From the NCBI RefSeq assembly GCF_040218065.1, contig NZ_JAVJQE010000015.1, forward strand, positions 310,001-374,000: DNA of 64,000 nt. The letters run 5' to 3'. Origin of the DNA: Marivibrio sp040218065 (GTDB lineage: Bacteria; Pseudomonadota; Alphaproteobacteria; UBA8366; Aestuariispiraceae). Below the pieces are notes generated by a model. That model was not told the origin of the DNA. It did not search any database and saw only the letters and a list, made by a program, of their open reading frames with translations. This document shows, one piece after another, positions 25,832 to 34,184 of the stretch (positions are counted from its first letter, which is position 1; each line of letters begins with the position of its first letter). The position numbers were made by a program, and so were the translations under genes.

Positions 25832-26160
25832 AGTCCCCGGCGAAAGCGGGGACCGGGTCGGGCGGCGCGCCGGCGGCGGCGCAGGCCGCGGGAGGCCCCC
25901 GCCTGCGCGGGGGCGCCTGATAACAAACGCCCGGCCCCATAAACCCCGCAGGAGTCCCCGCGAAAGCGGGGACCTGGTCGAGCGGCGCGCCGGCGGCGGC
26001 GCGGGCCGCGAGAGGCCCCCGCTTGCGCGGGGGCGCCGGGCGGAAAACTGCGGCAAGCGCGACAACGCTGTCGGGAGTCCCCGCGAAAGCGGGGACCTGG
26101 TCGAGCGGCGCGCCGGCGGCGGCGCGGGCCGCGGAAGGCCCCCGCTTGCGCGGGGGCGCC
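25832..26160. repeat. Three tandem REP-like double-hairpin elements
   Basis: Copies at 25832-25917, 25953-26037 and 26076-26160 (85-86 bases each), separated by 35 and 38 unrelated bases. Each has a first hairpin GTCCCCGC-GAAA-GCGGGGAC, a GC-rich middle (GAGCGGCGCGCCGGCGGCGG), and a second hairpin GGCCCCCGC-TTGC-GCGGGGGC. Copies 2 and 3 are nearly identical; copy 1 has a few changes. They lie between the pnp terminator and the cbt promoter. They resemble dispersed extragenic palindromes mobilised by RAYT-type transposases; no such transposase is in the window. Confidence 0.9.
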
Positions 26161-26176
26161 GGGAGAGGCTGCGATG

Positions 26177-26207
26177 AAAAACGCCCGCGGGGCGGACCCG
26201 CGGGCGT
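26177..26207 (-). terminator. Intrinsic terminator after pnp
   Basis: Minus strand: a perfect 11-base stem (ACGCCCGCGGG / CCCGCGGGCGT, arms 26197-26207 and 26181-26191, loop of 5) followed by TTTTTC. It lies about 40 bases after the pnp stop and ends the rimP-to-pnp gene string. Confidence 0.9.
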
Positions 26208-26245
26208 CTCTCGTCTCAGGCTGCTCTCAGACCGATGGGGCGCGA

Positions 26246-28426
26246 TCAGTCCTCGCGGCGGTTCCGCCGGGGGCGGTCGCCCCGGTCGCCGCCGCCGCGC
26301 GGCTCGCGCTTGGGCAGCTGGTCCTCGATGTCCTCGCCGGTCTCCTGATTGACGACGCGCATCGAGAGGCGGACCTTGCCGCGCTCGTCGACGCCCAGGC
26401 ACTTGACCCAGACCTCGTCGCCCTCGTTGACCACGTCGCTCACCTTCTCGGTGCGGCCTTCGGCCAGCTCTGAGATGTGCACGAGCCCGTCGCGGTTGCC
26501 CATGAAGTTCACGAAGGCGCCGAAGTCCATGATCTTCACGACCTTGCCGCGATAGAGCTTGCCGGGCTCCGGCTCGGCGACGATGCCCTGGATCCACTCG
26601 ACCGCCTTCTGGCCGGCGTCGCCGTCGACGGAGGCGACCTTGACCGTCCCGTCGTCGTCGATGTCGACCTTGGCGCCGGTGACCTCGCAGATCTCCCGGA
26701 TCACCTTGCCGCCGGTGCCGATGACGTCGCGGATCTTGTCCTTCGGCACCTGGATCGTGACGATCCGCGGCGCGTTGGAGGAGACCTCCTCCCGACCCGA
26801 CGTGATGGCCTTGGCCATCTCGCCCAGGATGTGCAGGCGCCCGTCGCGGGCCTGGGCCAGCGCGGTCTGCATGATGTCCTCGGTGATCGAGGTGATCTTG
26901 ATGTCCATCTGCAGCGAGGTCACGCCCTGCTGCGTGCCGGCCACCTTGAAGTCCATGTCGCCGAGATGGTCTTCGTCGCCCAGGATGTCGGACAGCACGG
27001 CGACGCCCTCCGGGTCCTTGATCAGGCCCATGGCGATGCCCGCACAGCTTTTTTCCAGCGGCACGCCCGCGTCCATCATCGACATCGAGGTGCCGCAGAC
27101 GGTCGCCATCGAGGAGGAGCCGTTCGATTCGGTGATCTCCGAGACCACGCGGATCGTGTAGGGGAAGCTCTCCTTCTCCGGCATCAGCGGGTTGAGCGCG
27201 CGCCAGGCCAGCTTGCCGTGGCCGATCTCGCGCCGCCCGGTGAAGCCGACGCGGCCGGCCTCGCCCACCGAATAGGGCGGGAAGTTGTAGTGCAGCATGA
27301 AGTGCTGGCGGAATTCGCCCTCCAGCGCGTCGATGATCTGCTCGTCCGAGCCGGTGCCAAGCGTGGTCACCACCAGCGCCTGGGTCTCGCCGCGCGTGAA
27401 CAGCGCCGAGCCGTGCGCGCGCGGGATCACGCCGACCTGGCAGTCGATCGGCCGCACGTCGGCCAGACCGCGGCCGTCGATGCGCTTGCCGGTCTTCAGG
27501 ATATTGCCGCGCACGACGCCGGATTCTAGCTCTTTGAAGAGCTTGCCCGCCAGGGAGACGTCAAGCTCCTCCTCTTCGAGCTTGGCGATCGCGGCCTTCT
27601 TGACCTCGCCGACGGCGTTCTGACGCTCCAGCTTGTCCTTGATCGCATAGGCGTCCTGGAGGCCGGCCTCGGCCAGCTCCTTCAGGCGCGCGCGAACCGG
27701 CTCGGCCGCCGGATCCTCGCCCGGCAGGTCGAACGGCTCCTTCGCCGCGTCCTCGGCCAGGTCGATGATCATGTCGAGCACCGGCTGGAACGCCTTGTGG
27801 CCGAACATGACGGCCTCGAGCATGCGCTCCTCCGAGAGTTCGGAGGCCTCGGACTCGACCATCAGGACGCCGTCCTGCGTGCCGGCGACCACGAGGTCGA
27901 GCGCGCTGTTCAGCTTGGTGTCGAGCATCGAGGGGTTGAGCGTGAGCTCGCCGTCGATCTCGCCGACGCGCGCGCCCCCGATCGGACCCATGAAGGGCGC
28001 GCCGGAGATCGTCAGCGCCGCGCTGGCGCCGATCATCGCAGGGATGTCGGGATCGTTCTCGAGATCGTGGCTCAAGACGGTGCAGATGACCTGCGTCTCG
28101 TTCTTGAAGCCTTTGACGAACAGCGGGCGGATCGGACGGTCGATGAGACGGCTGGTCAGCGTCTCCTTCTCGGTCGGCCGGCCTTCGCGCTTGAAGAAGC
28201 CGCCGGGGATCTTGCCCGCCGCGTAGGTCTTCTCCTGGTAGTGGACCGAGAGCGGGAAGAAGTCGAGGCCGGCCTTCTCCTGCTTCTCGAAGACGACGGT
28301 GCACAGCACCGCCGTGTCGCCGTAGGTGGCGAGCACCGCGCCGTCGGCCTGTCGGGCCATGCGCCCGGTCTCCAGGGTCAGCGTGCGGCCGCCCCACTCG
28401 ATTTCACGTTTGTGGATTTGAAACAT
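26246..28426 (-). CDS. pnp: Polyribonucleotide nucleotidyltransferase (PNPase)
   Basis: Phosphorolytic 3'-5' exoribonuclease of the RNA degradosome. 726 residues: first RNase PH domain (GKIPGGFFKREGRPTEKE), helical linker, second catalytic RNase PH domain (GRREIGHGKLAWRAL, SNGSSSMATVCGTSM, DILGDEDHLGDMDFKV), a KH domain (VIGTGGKVIREI), an S1 domain (GKVVKIMDFGAFVNF) and a short Arg/Asp-rich tail. It is preceded by a 459-base gap after rpsO that contains a stem-loop, as in the autoregulated pnp leader of enterobacteria. Confidence 0.98.
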   Translation of the reverse strand: MFQIHKREIEWGGRTLTLETGRMARQADGAVLATYGDTAVLCTVVFEKQEKAGLDFFPLSVHYQEKTYAAGKIPGGFFKREGRPTEKETLTSRLIDRPIRPLFVKGFKNETQVICTVLSHDLENDPDIPAMIGASAALTISGAPFMGPIGGARVGEIDGELTLNPSMLDTKLNSALDLVVAGTQDGVLMVESEASELSEERMLEAVMFGHKAFQPVLDMIIDLAEDAAKEPFDLPGEDPAAEPVRARLKELAEAGLQDAYAIKDKLERQNAVGEVKKAAIAKLEEEELDVSLAGKLFKELESGVVRGNILKTGKRIDGRGLADVRPIDCQVGVIPRAHGSALFTRGETQALVVTTLGTGSDEQIIDALEGEFRQHFMLHYNFPPYSVGEAGRVGFTGRREIGHGKLAWRALNPLMPEKESFPYTIRVVSEITESNGSSSMATVCGTSMSMMDAGVPLEKSCAGIAMGLIKDPEGVAVLSDILGDEDHLGDMDFKVAGTQQGVTSLQMDIKITSITEDIMQTALAQARDGRLHILGEMAKAITSGREEVSSNAPRIVTIQVPKDKIRDVIGTGGKVIREICEVTGAKVDIDDDGTVKVASVDGDAGQKAVEWIQGIVAEPEPGKLYRGKVVKIMDFGAFVNFMGNRDGLVHISELAEGRTEKVSDVVNEGDEVWVKCLGVDERGKVRLSMRVVNQETGEDIEDQLPKREPRGGGDRGDRPRRNRRED

Positions 28427-28501
28427 CTCGTCTCTTCAGTCGTTCGGCGTGCGGCCCGCGCGTCGTCGCGGAGGCCGCCCGCATCTCTTTTCAGCGGTCA
28501 A

Positions 28502-28529
28502 CCGGCCCCCTCCCCATGAGGGGGTCCGG
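28502..28529 (-). promoter_or_regulatory. Stem-loop in the pnp leader
   Basis: The arms CCCCCTC (28506-28512) and GAGGGGG (28518-28524) are perfect complements with a 5-base loop, and CCGG arms outside (28502-28505 and 28526-28529) extend the stem across a single bulge. It is about 75-100 bases before the pnp start. In E. coli a comparable leader stem is cut by RNase III and then used by PNPase for autorepression. The same role is inferred here by position only. Confidence 0.4.
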
Positions 28530-28830
28530 CCGGCGCGCCGCCCCTTGTCGGGCCGTCGTCGGGGCCTGTCGCGAAACCCGGGTCTGTCGGTCGTCCCCAC
28601 CCGGATCGGTCTAGCCCGCTTCATGCGCTTGGTCGGCGCGCGGGCTGTTTCGCGGCCCCGGCCGACGGCCGGGCGATGCGCCTATGGTGTCGTCGCCTCC
28701 GGGAGCGCCGCGCGCATGCGGCTCGGGCCCGGACCCCTCCGCCGAGCGGGGGACTTGTCCCGCGGCGGGCCCCGTTTCGGCCGACCGGCCTGAGCCGGGG
28801 CGGTCGAAAAACGGGAGCGACAAATGCGAA

Positions 28831-28867
28831 CGGGGCGCCGGCGACTTTTCAGGTCGCGGGCGCCCCG
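28831..28867 (-). terminator. Hairpin after rpsO (possible terminator)
   Basis: 15-base arms (28831-28845 and 28853-28867) with one mismatch and a 7-base loop, 18 bases after the rpsO stop. The following sequence on the minus strand (TTCGCATTTG) is only moderately T-rich, so termination may be partial and pnp may be read through. Confidence 0.6.
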
Positions 28868-28885
28868 CCCGAAACTCAATTCTGC

Positions 28886-29155
28886 TTAGCGGCGAATGCC
28901 AAGGCTGGCGATCAGCGTCTTGTATTTCGCCTCGTCGCGCCGGCGGACATAGTCCAGCAGGCGCCGCCGCTTGCCGACCATCATCAGGAGGCCGCGGCGG
29001 GAATGATTGTCCTGCTTGTGGCCCTTCAGATGCTCGGTCAGGTTCGTGATCCGCTCGGTCAGAATGGCGATCTGCGCCTCCGGCGCGCCGGAATTGCCGT
29101 CCGATCCGCCGTATTCCTTGACCAGTTCCGCGGTGCGTTCCTTGGTGATCGACAT
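28886..29155 (-). CDS. rpsO: 30S ribosomal protein S15
   Basis: 89 residues, the usual length. It begins MSITKERTAELVKEYG and contains GAPEAQIAILTERITNLTEHL, HSRRGLLMMVGKRRRLLDYV and a C-terminal YKTLIASLGIRR, all S15 signatures. It binds the 16S rRNA central domain. It lies between truB and pnp, the conserved order. Confidence 0.98.
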   Translation of the reverse strand: MSITKERTAELVKEYGGSDGNSGAPEAQIAILTERITNLTEHLKGHKQDNHSRRGLLMMVGKRRRLLDYVRRRDEAKYKTLIASLGIRR

Positions 29156-29209
29156 CTCTTGCGTTCGTCCTCTTCCACGGTATCGGGTTGATAAATCCGC
29201 GGCGCCCGC

Positions 29210-30142
29210 TCAGCGCGCCGCCAGCACCCGGATCGGCTTGATCTCGCCCCGGCCGTAACGCGCCAGCGCCACGGCCCTGCCCCTGTAGAGGGCGACCAGC
29301 GCGTCGCCGTCCTGCAGCGCGCCGATCCGATCGAGATCGATCTTCCGGAGAAGCGAGACCGCCTGGCCGTTTCTGAGCCGCGTGGCCTCCGCTTCGCTCA
29401 AAGCCATCGCCGGGATACCGTCCAGCGCGGCTTCGATGGGGAGCAGGCGCTCCGCCAATGCGGCGGGGTTATGCCCCAATCGCTCCAGCGCTTCAAGGGA
29501 AATCGCCTGGGTTTCCGCAAAGCCGGCGACCGCCGTGCGGCGCAGATCCTCGACCAGCGCCACGGTGCCCAGCGACGCGCCGAGATCGCGGGCGACGGCG
29601 CGGACGTAAGTCCCCTTGCCGCATTGCATCTCCAGCACCGCCCGGCTCGGGTCGGGCCGCTCGATCAGGCTCAGCGCGCGGATCGTCACGGGCCGCGCGG
29701 CGATCTCCACCTCTTCGCCGGCGCGCGCCTTGTCGTAGGCGCGTCGACCGTCGATCTTGACGGCGGAGAACTGCGGCGGAACCTGCTGGATTTCGCCGAT
29801 GAAGGCGGGCAGGGCCGCCTCAATCGCGGCCGCGTCCGGCAGCAGGTCGGAGCGCTCGGTCACCGCGCCTTCCGGGTCGAGCGTGTCGGTCGTCTCGCCG
29901 AAACGCACGGTGAAGCGGTAGGTCTTTTCGCCGTCCATGACGTACTGGACGGTCTTGGTCGCCTCGCCGAAGGCGATCGGCAAAAGGCCGGTCGCGAACG
30001 GGTCCAGCGTGCCGCCGTGGCCGGCCTTCCGGGCGTCGAACAGCCGGCGCGCGCGGCTGACGGCGTCGGTCGAGCCCAGCCCGGCCGGCTTGTCCAGGAC
30101 CAGCCAGCCGTCGATCGGCTTGCCTTTCTTTCTGCGCCCCAT
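29210..30142 (-). CDS. truB: tRNA pseudouridine(55) synthase
   Basis: Makes the T-loop pseudouridine of tRNAs. 310 residues. The catalytic Asp lies in GGTLDPFATGLLPIAFGEATK-type motif II; the start is IDGWLVLDKPAGLGSTD, and FIGEIQQVPPQFSAVKIDG and CGKGTYVRAVARDLG are the other TruB blocks. It sits 18 bases after rbfA in the rimP-pnp string. Confidence 0.97.
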   Translation of the reverse strand: MGRRKKGKPIDGWLVLDKPAGLGSTDAVSRARRLFDARKAGHGGTLDPFATGLLPIAFGEATKTVQYVMDGEKTYRFTVRFGETTDTLDPEGAVTERSDLLPDAAAIEAALPAFIGEIQQVPPQFSAVKIDGRRAYDKARAGEEVEIAARPVTIRALSLIERPDPSRAVLEMQCGKGTYVRAVARDLGASLGTVALVEDLRRTAVAGFAETQAISLEALERLGHNPAALAERLLPIEAALDGIPAMALSEAEATRLRNGQAVSLLRKIDLDRIGALQDGDALVALYRGRAVALARYGRGEIKPIRVLAAR

Positions 30143-30160
30143 GCCCTGCGCGCCCGCCGA

Positions 30161-30583
30161 TCAGTCGTCGTCGGAATCGGGTTTCGCGATGTCGCGCCGA
30201 ACCTCCGGACGACTCAACAGCGCATCGATGCGCGCCGCCTCGTCGAAGCTCTTGTCGGTCTTAAAGCGGAGGTTGGGCGTGAATTTCAGCTTCACCTCGC
30301 GGGCCACCTGACCGCGCAGGAAGGAGGCCGCGCGCTGCAGCGCCTCGCGAACCTCGCGCTCGCGCGCCTCGCCCGCCGCCTTATCCTGGGCCGAGGCGCC
30401 GAGCGGGGTGACGAAGCAGTCCGCGTTCTTCAGGTCCGGGCTGACCCGAACCTCGGAGACGGTGACCGACACGCCGGCCAGCGCCGGGTCTCGCAGCTCG
30501 CCGCGCTGAATGATCTGCGCCAGCGCGTGGCGCAGCTCTTCGCCGACGCGAAGCTGGCGCTGCGTGGGTTCTTTCGCGCTCAT
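30161..30583 (-). CDS. rbfA: Ribosome-binding factor A
   Basis: Small KH-fold protein that assists 30S maturation. 140 residues starting near QRQLRVGEELRHALAQIIQRG and containing VTVSEVRVSPDLKNADCFVTPLG, the RbfA core. The acidic tail (KPDSDDD) is common. Its start is 60 bases after the infB stop. Confidence 0.96.
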   Translation of the reverse strand: MSAKEPTQRQLRVGEELRHALAQIIQRGELRDPALAGVSVTVSEVRVSPDLKNADCFVTPLGASAQDKAAGEAREREVREALQRAASFLRGQVAREVKLKFTPNLRFKTDKSFDEAARIDALLSRPEVRRDIAKPDSDDD

Positions 30584-30643
30584 CGCCCTATGCCGCCTTG
30601 CGGTGGAAGTGAGGGGGGCGAGCCGGGGAGGCCGCGCGCGCGC

Positions 30644-33274
30644 TTACAGCGCGCGCGCCACCTCCTCGACCTCGAAGCACTCGATGAAGTCGCCGACCTT
30701 GATGTCGTCGTAATTCTCGAACGCCATGCCGCACTCGTAGCCGTGCTGCACCTCGCGGACGTCGTCCTTGAAGCGTTTCAGGGTCTTGAGCGAGCCCTCG
30801 TGGATCACCGTGTCGTCGCGCAGCAGACGCACCTTGGCGCCGCGCTTGACCGTGCCTTCGGTCACCATGCAGCCCGCCACCTTGCCGGCCTTGGTGACGT
30901 TGAAGACCTCGCGGATCTCGGCGTAGCCCAGGAACTTCTCTCGCTGCTCCGGGGCCAGCATGCCGCTCAACACCGACTTCACGTCGTCGATCACGTCGTA
31001 GATGATCGAATAGTAGCGGATGTCGACGCCGTCGCGCTTGGCCAGATCGCGGGCCTGCGGATTGGCGCGGACGTTGAAGCCGATGATGACGCCGCCCGTA
31101 CCGGCGGCCAGGCTGACGTCGCTTTCGGTCACGCCGCCGACGGCGCCGTGCACGACGCGCACCTTGACCTCGTCGGTCGCCAGCTTCTCCAGCGAAGCGG
31201 TGATCGCCTCCAGCGAGCCCTGCACGTCGGTCTTCACGATGACCGGCATCTCCTCGACCTCGCCGGCCTTGATCTGGTCGAACATCGCTTCGAGCGAGCT
31301 CTTGCCGGCGCGGCCGGAAACCGCGAACTGCGCTTCGCGCTGCTTGCGCTGCCGGTAGTCGGAGATCTCGCGCGCCTTCTGCTCGTCCTGCAGCACGGCG
31401 AATTCGTCGCCAGCCTGGGGCGTGCCTTGCAGGCCCAGCACCTCGACCGGAACCGAGGGGCCGGCCTCTTGCACCTGACGGCCGCGATCGTCGAGCAGCG
31501 CGCGCACCCGGCCCCACTCGCTGCCGGCGACGAAGATGTCGCCGACGCGCAGCGTGCCGGTCTGCACCAGCACGCTCGCGACCGAGCCGCGGCCCTTCTC
31601 CAGCTTCGCCTCGACCACGGCGCCGCGCGCCGGGCGGTCGGGGTCGGCCTTCAGCTCCAAAAGCTCGGCCTGCAGCAGGATCGCCTCCTCCAGCTCCTCA
31701 AGCCCCGTGCGCTTGAGCGCCGAGACCGGCAGTACCTGAACGTCGCCGCCCATGCTCTCGGGCACCAGCTCGTGCTCCAGCAGCTGCGTGGTGGCCTTGT
31801 TCGGATCGGCGCCGTCCTTGTCGATCTTGTTGATCGCCACGATGATCGGCACCTCGGCCGCCTTGGCGTGATTGATCGCCTCGATCGTCTGGGGTTGCAG
31901 ACCGTCGTCGGCGGCCACCACCAAGATCACGATGTCGGTGACCTGGGCGCCGCGATTGCGCATCGCGGTGAACGCTTCGTGGCCCGGCGTGTCCAGGAAG
32001 GTGATCAGACCGCCCGACTTCATCTGCACCTGATAGGCGCCGATATGCTGGGTGATGCCGCCGGCCTCGCCCGCGGCCACGTCGGTCTCGCGCAGCGCGT
32101 CCAGCAGCGAGGTCTTGCCGTGGTCGACATGGCCCATGACGGTGACGACCGGCGCGCGCGGCGCCTGGGCGCCCTCGTCCGCGTCGTCTTCGATCAGGTG
32201 GTCCTCGACGTCGGCCTCCGAGACGCGGCGCGCCCGGTGGCCGAACTCCTCGACCACCAGCTCGGCGGTGTCCTGGTCGATCGTCTGGTTGACCGTCGCC
32301 ATCACGCCCATCTTCATCAATGACTTGATGACGTCCGCGCCGCGCGCCGCCATGCGGTTGGCCAGATCGCCGACGGTGATCGCCTCCGGCACGGTCACGT
32401 CGCGCACGACCTTTTCGCCGCGCGCCAGGGCCTGACGGTTCTTCTCGCGCTCACGCTGACGCTGGCGCTGCAGCGCGGCCATCGAGCGCCCGCGGCGCGC
32501 CTCGCTGTCGGGGTCTGCGTCCTCGTCGACCTGATAGATCGACAGCTTGCCCTGGCGGCGCTTCTCGCCGCCCTTCAGGCGCATGGTCGGGCGCTTCTTC
32601 TGCTCGCGCTCGATCAGCTCGTCCGCCTTCTCGCGGCCGGATTTGCTCTCCGCCTGCTTGGCGGCCGCCTGGGCCTCGGCCTCGATGTCGGCCGGGCTGG
32701 GCGCCGCGGGCTGGTCGACGGCCTCTTCTTCCGGCTCCCCGGCCGGGGCCTCTTCGGCCTCTTCGGCGGCGGCGGCTTCCGCGGCCTTGCGCGCGGCCTC
32801 CTCCTCCTCGAGGCGCTTGCGCTCGGCCTCTTCGGCTTCGCGCTGACGGCGGCGCTCCTCGGCGCGACGCTCGGCCTCCTCGGCCTCGCGCTTGCGGCGC
32901 TCCTCCTCGGCCTGGGCGGTCTGGATGGCGCGCAGTCGGGCGGCGCGCTCCTGCTCGCTCAAGCCCTTCAGCGCCGGGCTGGAGGCCGGATCCGCCTGCT
33001 TGGACGGCGCAGACTTCGCGGGCTCGGCGCTCTTCGCCTCCGGGCGCTTGATCGGGCCGATGTCGGCGGCCTGCGCGCCGGACCCGCCGGCGGCGGAGGA
33101 CGGCTGATTGCGGTCGAAGGTGCGCTTCTTCTTCACCTCGACCTGCACCTGCTTGGAGCGGCCGTGGCTGAAGCTCTGACGCACCTGACCCGCCTCGACG
33201 CGCTTGCTGAGCTCCAGCTTGCCCTTGCCGAGGGTGAGTTTCTTACCGCCGTTCTCGTTCTCGCTGCTCATCAT
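30644..33274 (-). CDS. infB: Translation initiation factor IF-2
   Basis: GTPase that recruits fMet-tRNA to the 30S subunit. 876 residues. The N-terminal third is a long Glu/Arg/Ala-rich helical arm (EERRKREAEEAERRAEERRR) with an IF2_N-like KRTFDRNQ segment. The G domain has VTVMGHVDHGKTSLLDAL (G1), DTPGHEAFTAMRNRGAQVTD (G3) and NKIDK (G4), then domains II-IV end in YECGMAFENYDDIKVGDFIE. The start is one of two adjacent ATGs at 33274 and 33271. It follows rnpM by 60 bases. Confidence 0.98.
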   Translation of the reverse strand: MMSSENENGGKKLTLGKGKLELSKRVEAGQVRQSFSHGRSKQVQVEVKKKRTFDRNQPSSAAGGSGAQAADIGPIKRPEAKSAEPAKSAPSKQADPASSPALKGLSEQERAARLRAIQTAQAEEERRKREAEEAERRAEERRRQREAEEAERKRLEEEEAARKAAEAAAAEEAEEAPAGEPEEEAVDQPAAPSPADIEAEAQAAAKQAESKSGREKADELIEREQKKRPTMRLKGGEKRRQGKLSIYQVDEDADPDSEARRGRSMAALQRQRQREREKNRQALARGEKVVRDVTVPEAITVGDLANRMAARGADVIKSLMKMGVMATVNQTIDQDTAELVVEEFGHRARRVSEADVEDHLIEDDADEGAQAPRAPVVTVMGHVDHGKTSLLDALRETDVAAGEAGGITQHIGAYQVQMKSGGLITFLDTPGHEAFTAMRNRGAQVTDIVILVVAADDGLQPQTIEAINHAKAAEVPIIVAINKIDKDGADPNKATTQLLEHELVPESMGGDVQVLPVSALKRTGLEELEEAILLQAELLELKADPDRPARGAVVEAKLEKGRGSVASVLVQTGTLRVGDIFVAGSEWGRVRALLDDRGRQVQEAGPSVPVEVLGLQGTPQAGDEFAVLQDEQKAREISDYRQRKQREAQFAVSGRAGKSSLEAMFDQIKAGEVEEMPVIVKTDVQGSLEAITASLEKLATDEVKVRVVHGAVGGVTESDVSLAAGTGGVIIGFNVRANPQARDLAKRDGVDIRYYSIIYDVIDDVKSVLSGMLAPEQREKFLGYAEIREVFNVTKAGKVAGCMVTEGTVKRGAKVRLLRDDTVIHEGSLKTLKRFKDDVREVQHGYECGMAFENYDDIKVGDFIECFEVEEVARAL

Positions 33275-33334
33275 CTTCCCTAATCGTCGGTCCCTCCGCG
33301 CGGCCTTCGCCGTCGAGAAGCGACCCCAAAAAGC

Positions 33335-34141
33335 TCACCGCCGCCCGCCGGCCTCATCCGCGCCCGCGTCGGCTCTCAATCCTTCCAGGCGCCGCATCTC
33401 GCGCGCCAGTTTACGGGCCAGGCCGCCGGCGCTCAGCGCGGCGTGCACCGCGCGGTCGCGCCCGAAGGCCTCGCCGATCTCGGCCGCGTCGAGGGTCGAG
33501 ACGATCGCCGCGTCGCCGCCGCCCCCCGCTGCGCCACTCGCCGCCCGGGCCGCGGTCAGCGCCGCAGAAAGCTTGCGCCGTCCGTCCTCGGCGCCGTCGG
33601 CGGCCTCGACCAGCAAGACCGCCTCGCCGCGCGCGATCAGCGCGCGCACCTTCTCGAACCCGGTCACCGCTTCGCCGGCGCGGCGCGCCAGCGACAGGAT
33701 ATCGATGCAGCGCCGGGTCAGCAGGCGCTCGACCCGCGCGTGCAGATCGGCCGGCGGCCGGACCCGCGCCCGCGCCGCCTTGGCGAACAGGTTGCGGGCG
33801 CATGCCGTCTTAATGCTTCCGAGGTCCGCGCTCAACCACATTCCGCGCCCGGGCAGGCGTTGAGCGAGGTCCGGAACCACCTCGCCCTCCGGCCCCAGCA
33901 CGAAGCGGATCATCTCCGCCTGGGGCTTGCGCGCGCCCGTCGCCAGACACTTGCGGATCGGTCCGCCCGGCCCCTCCGGCGCGTCGCCCGAGGCGTCGGA
34001 CCGGTCCGAAGACCCGTGCGACGATCCGCCTGAGCGCCCGCGTCGGTCGGACGGCGGGCCGTCGTCCAGGCAGGCCGGATCGATCGGCGCGTCGTCGGCG
34101 CCGGTCGTCCCATCCTCGACCGTCTGGCGTCCCGCGTTCAT
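33335..34141 (-). CDS. RnpM/YlxR (DUF448) fused to an L7Ae-like domain
   Basis: 268 residues. After a disordered Ser/Asp/Gly-rich N-terminus (about 60 residues), RKCLATGARKPQAEMIRFVLGPEGEVVPDL and LPGRGMWLSAD mark the YlxR domain, recently linked to RNase P modulation in Firmicutes. The second half (RCIDILSLARRAGEAVTGFEKVRALI, then AVLLVEAADGAEDGRRKL) is an L7Ae/L30e-type RNA-binding fold. This fusion is usual in alphaproteobacteria. It lies between nusA and infB, its conserved place, 43 bases after nusA. Confidence 0.9.
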   Translation of the reverse strand: MNAGRQTVEDGTTGADDAPIDPACLDDGPPSDRRGRSGGSSHGSSDRSDASGDAPEGPGGPIRKCLATGARKPQAEMIRFVLGPEGEVVPDLAQRLPGRGMWLSADLGSIKTACARNLFAKAARARVRPPADLHARVERLLTRRCIDILSLARRAGEAVTGFEKVRALIARGEAVLLVEAADGAEDGRRKLSAALTAARAASGAAGGGGDAAIVSTLDAAEIGEAFGRDRAVHAALSAGGLARKLAREMRRLEGLRADAGADEAGGRR

Positions 34142-34184
34142 CGCCGCGGCTCGACCGCCGAGACCCGACCCGAAGGGCCCGGCC

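Larger units (their letters stand above)
28427..28885. other. rpsO-pnp intergenic region
   Basis: 459 bases without a supported gene. On the minus strand it contains, in order, the rpsO terminator-like hairpin (28831-28867) and a G/C-rich stretch. The pnp leader stem-loop (28502-28529) follows, 73 bases before the pnp ATG. Short frames here lack coding support. Confidence 0.6.

Noticed and set aside
25832..26160. CRISPR array (three repeats with 35-38 base spacers)
   Set aside because: The repeat unit is 85 bases and contains two strong hairpins, copies differ, only three exist, and no cas gene is near. REP-like elements fit better.
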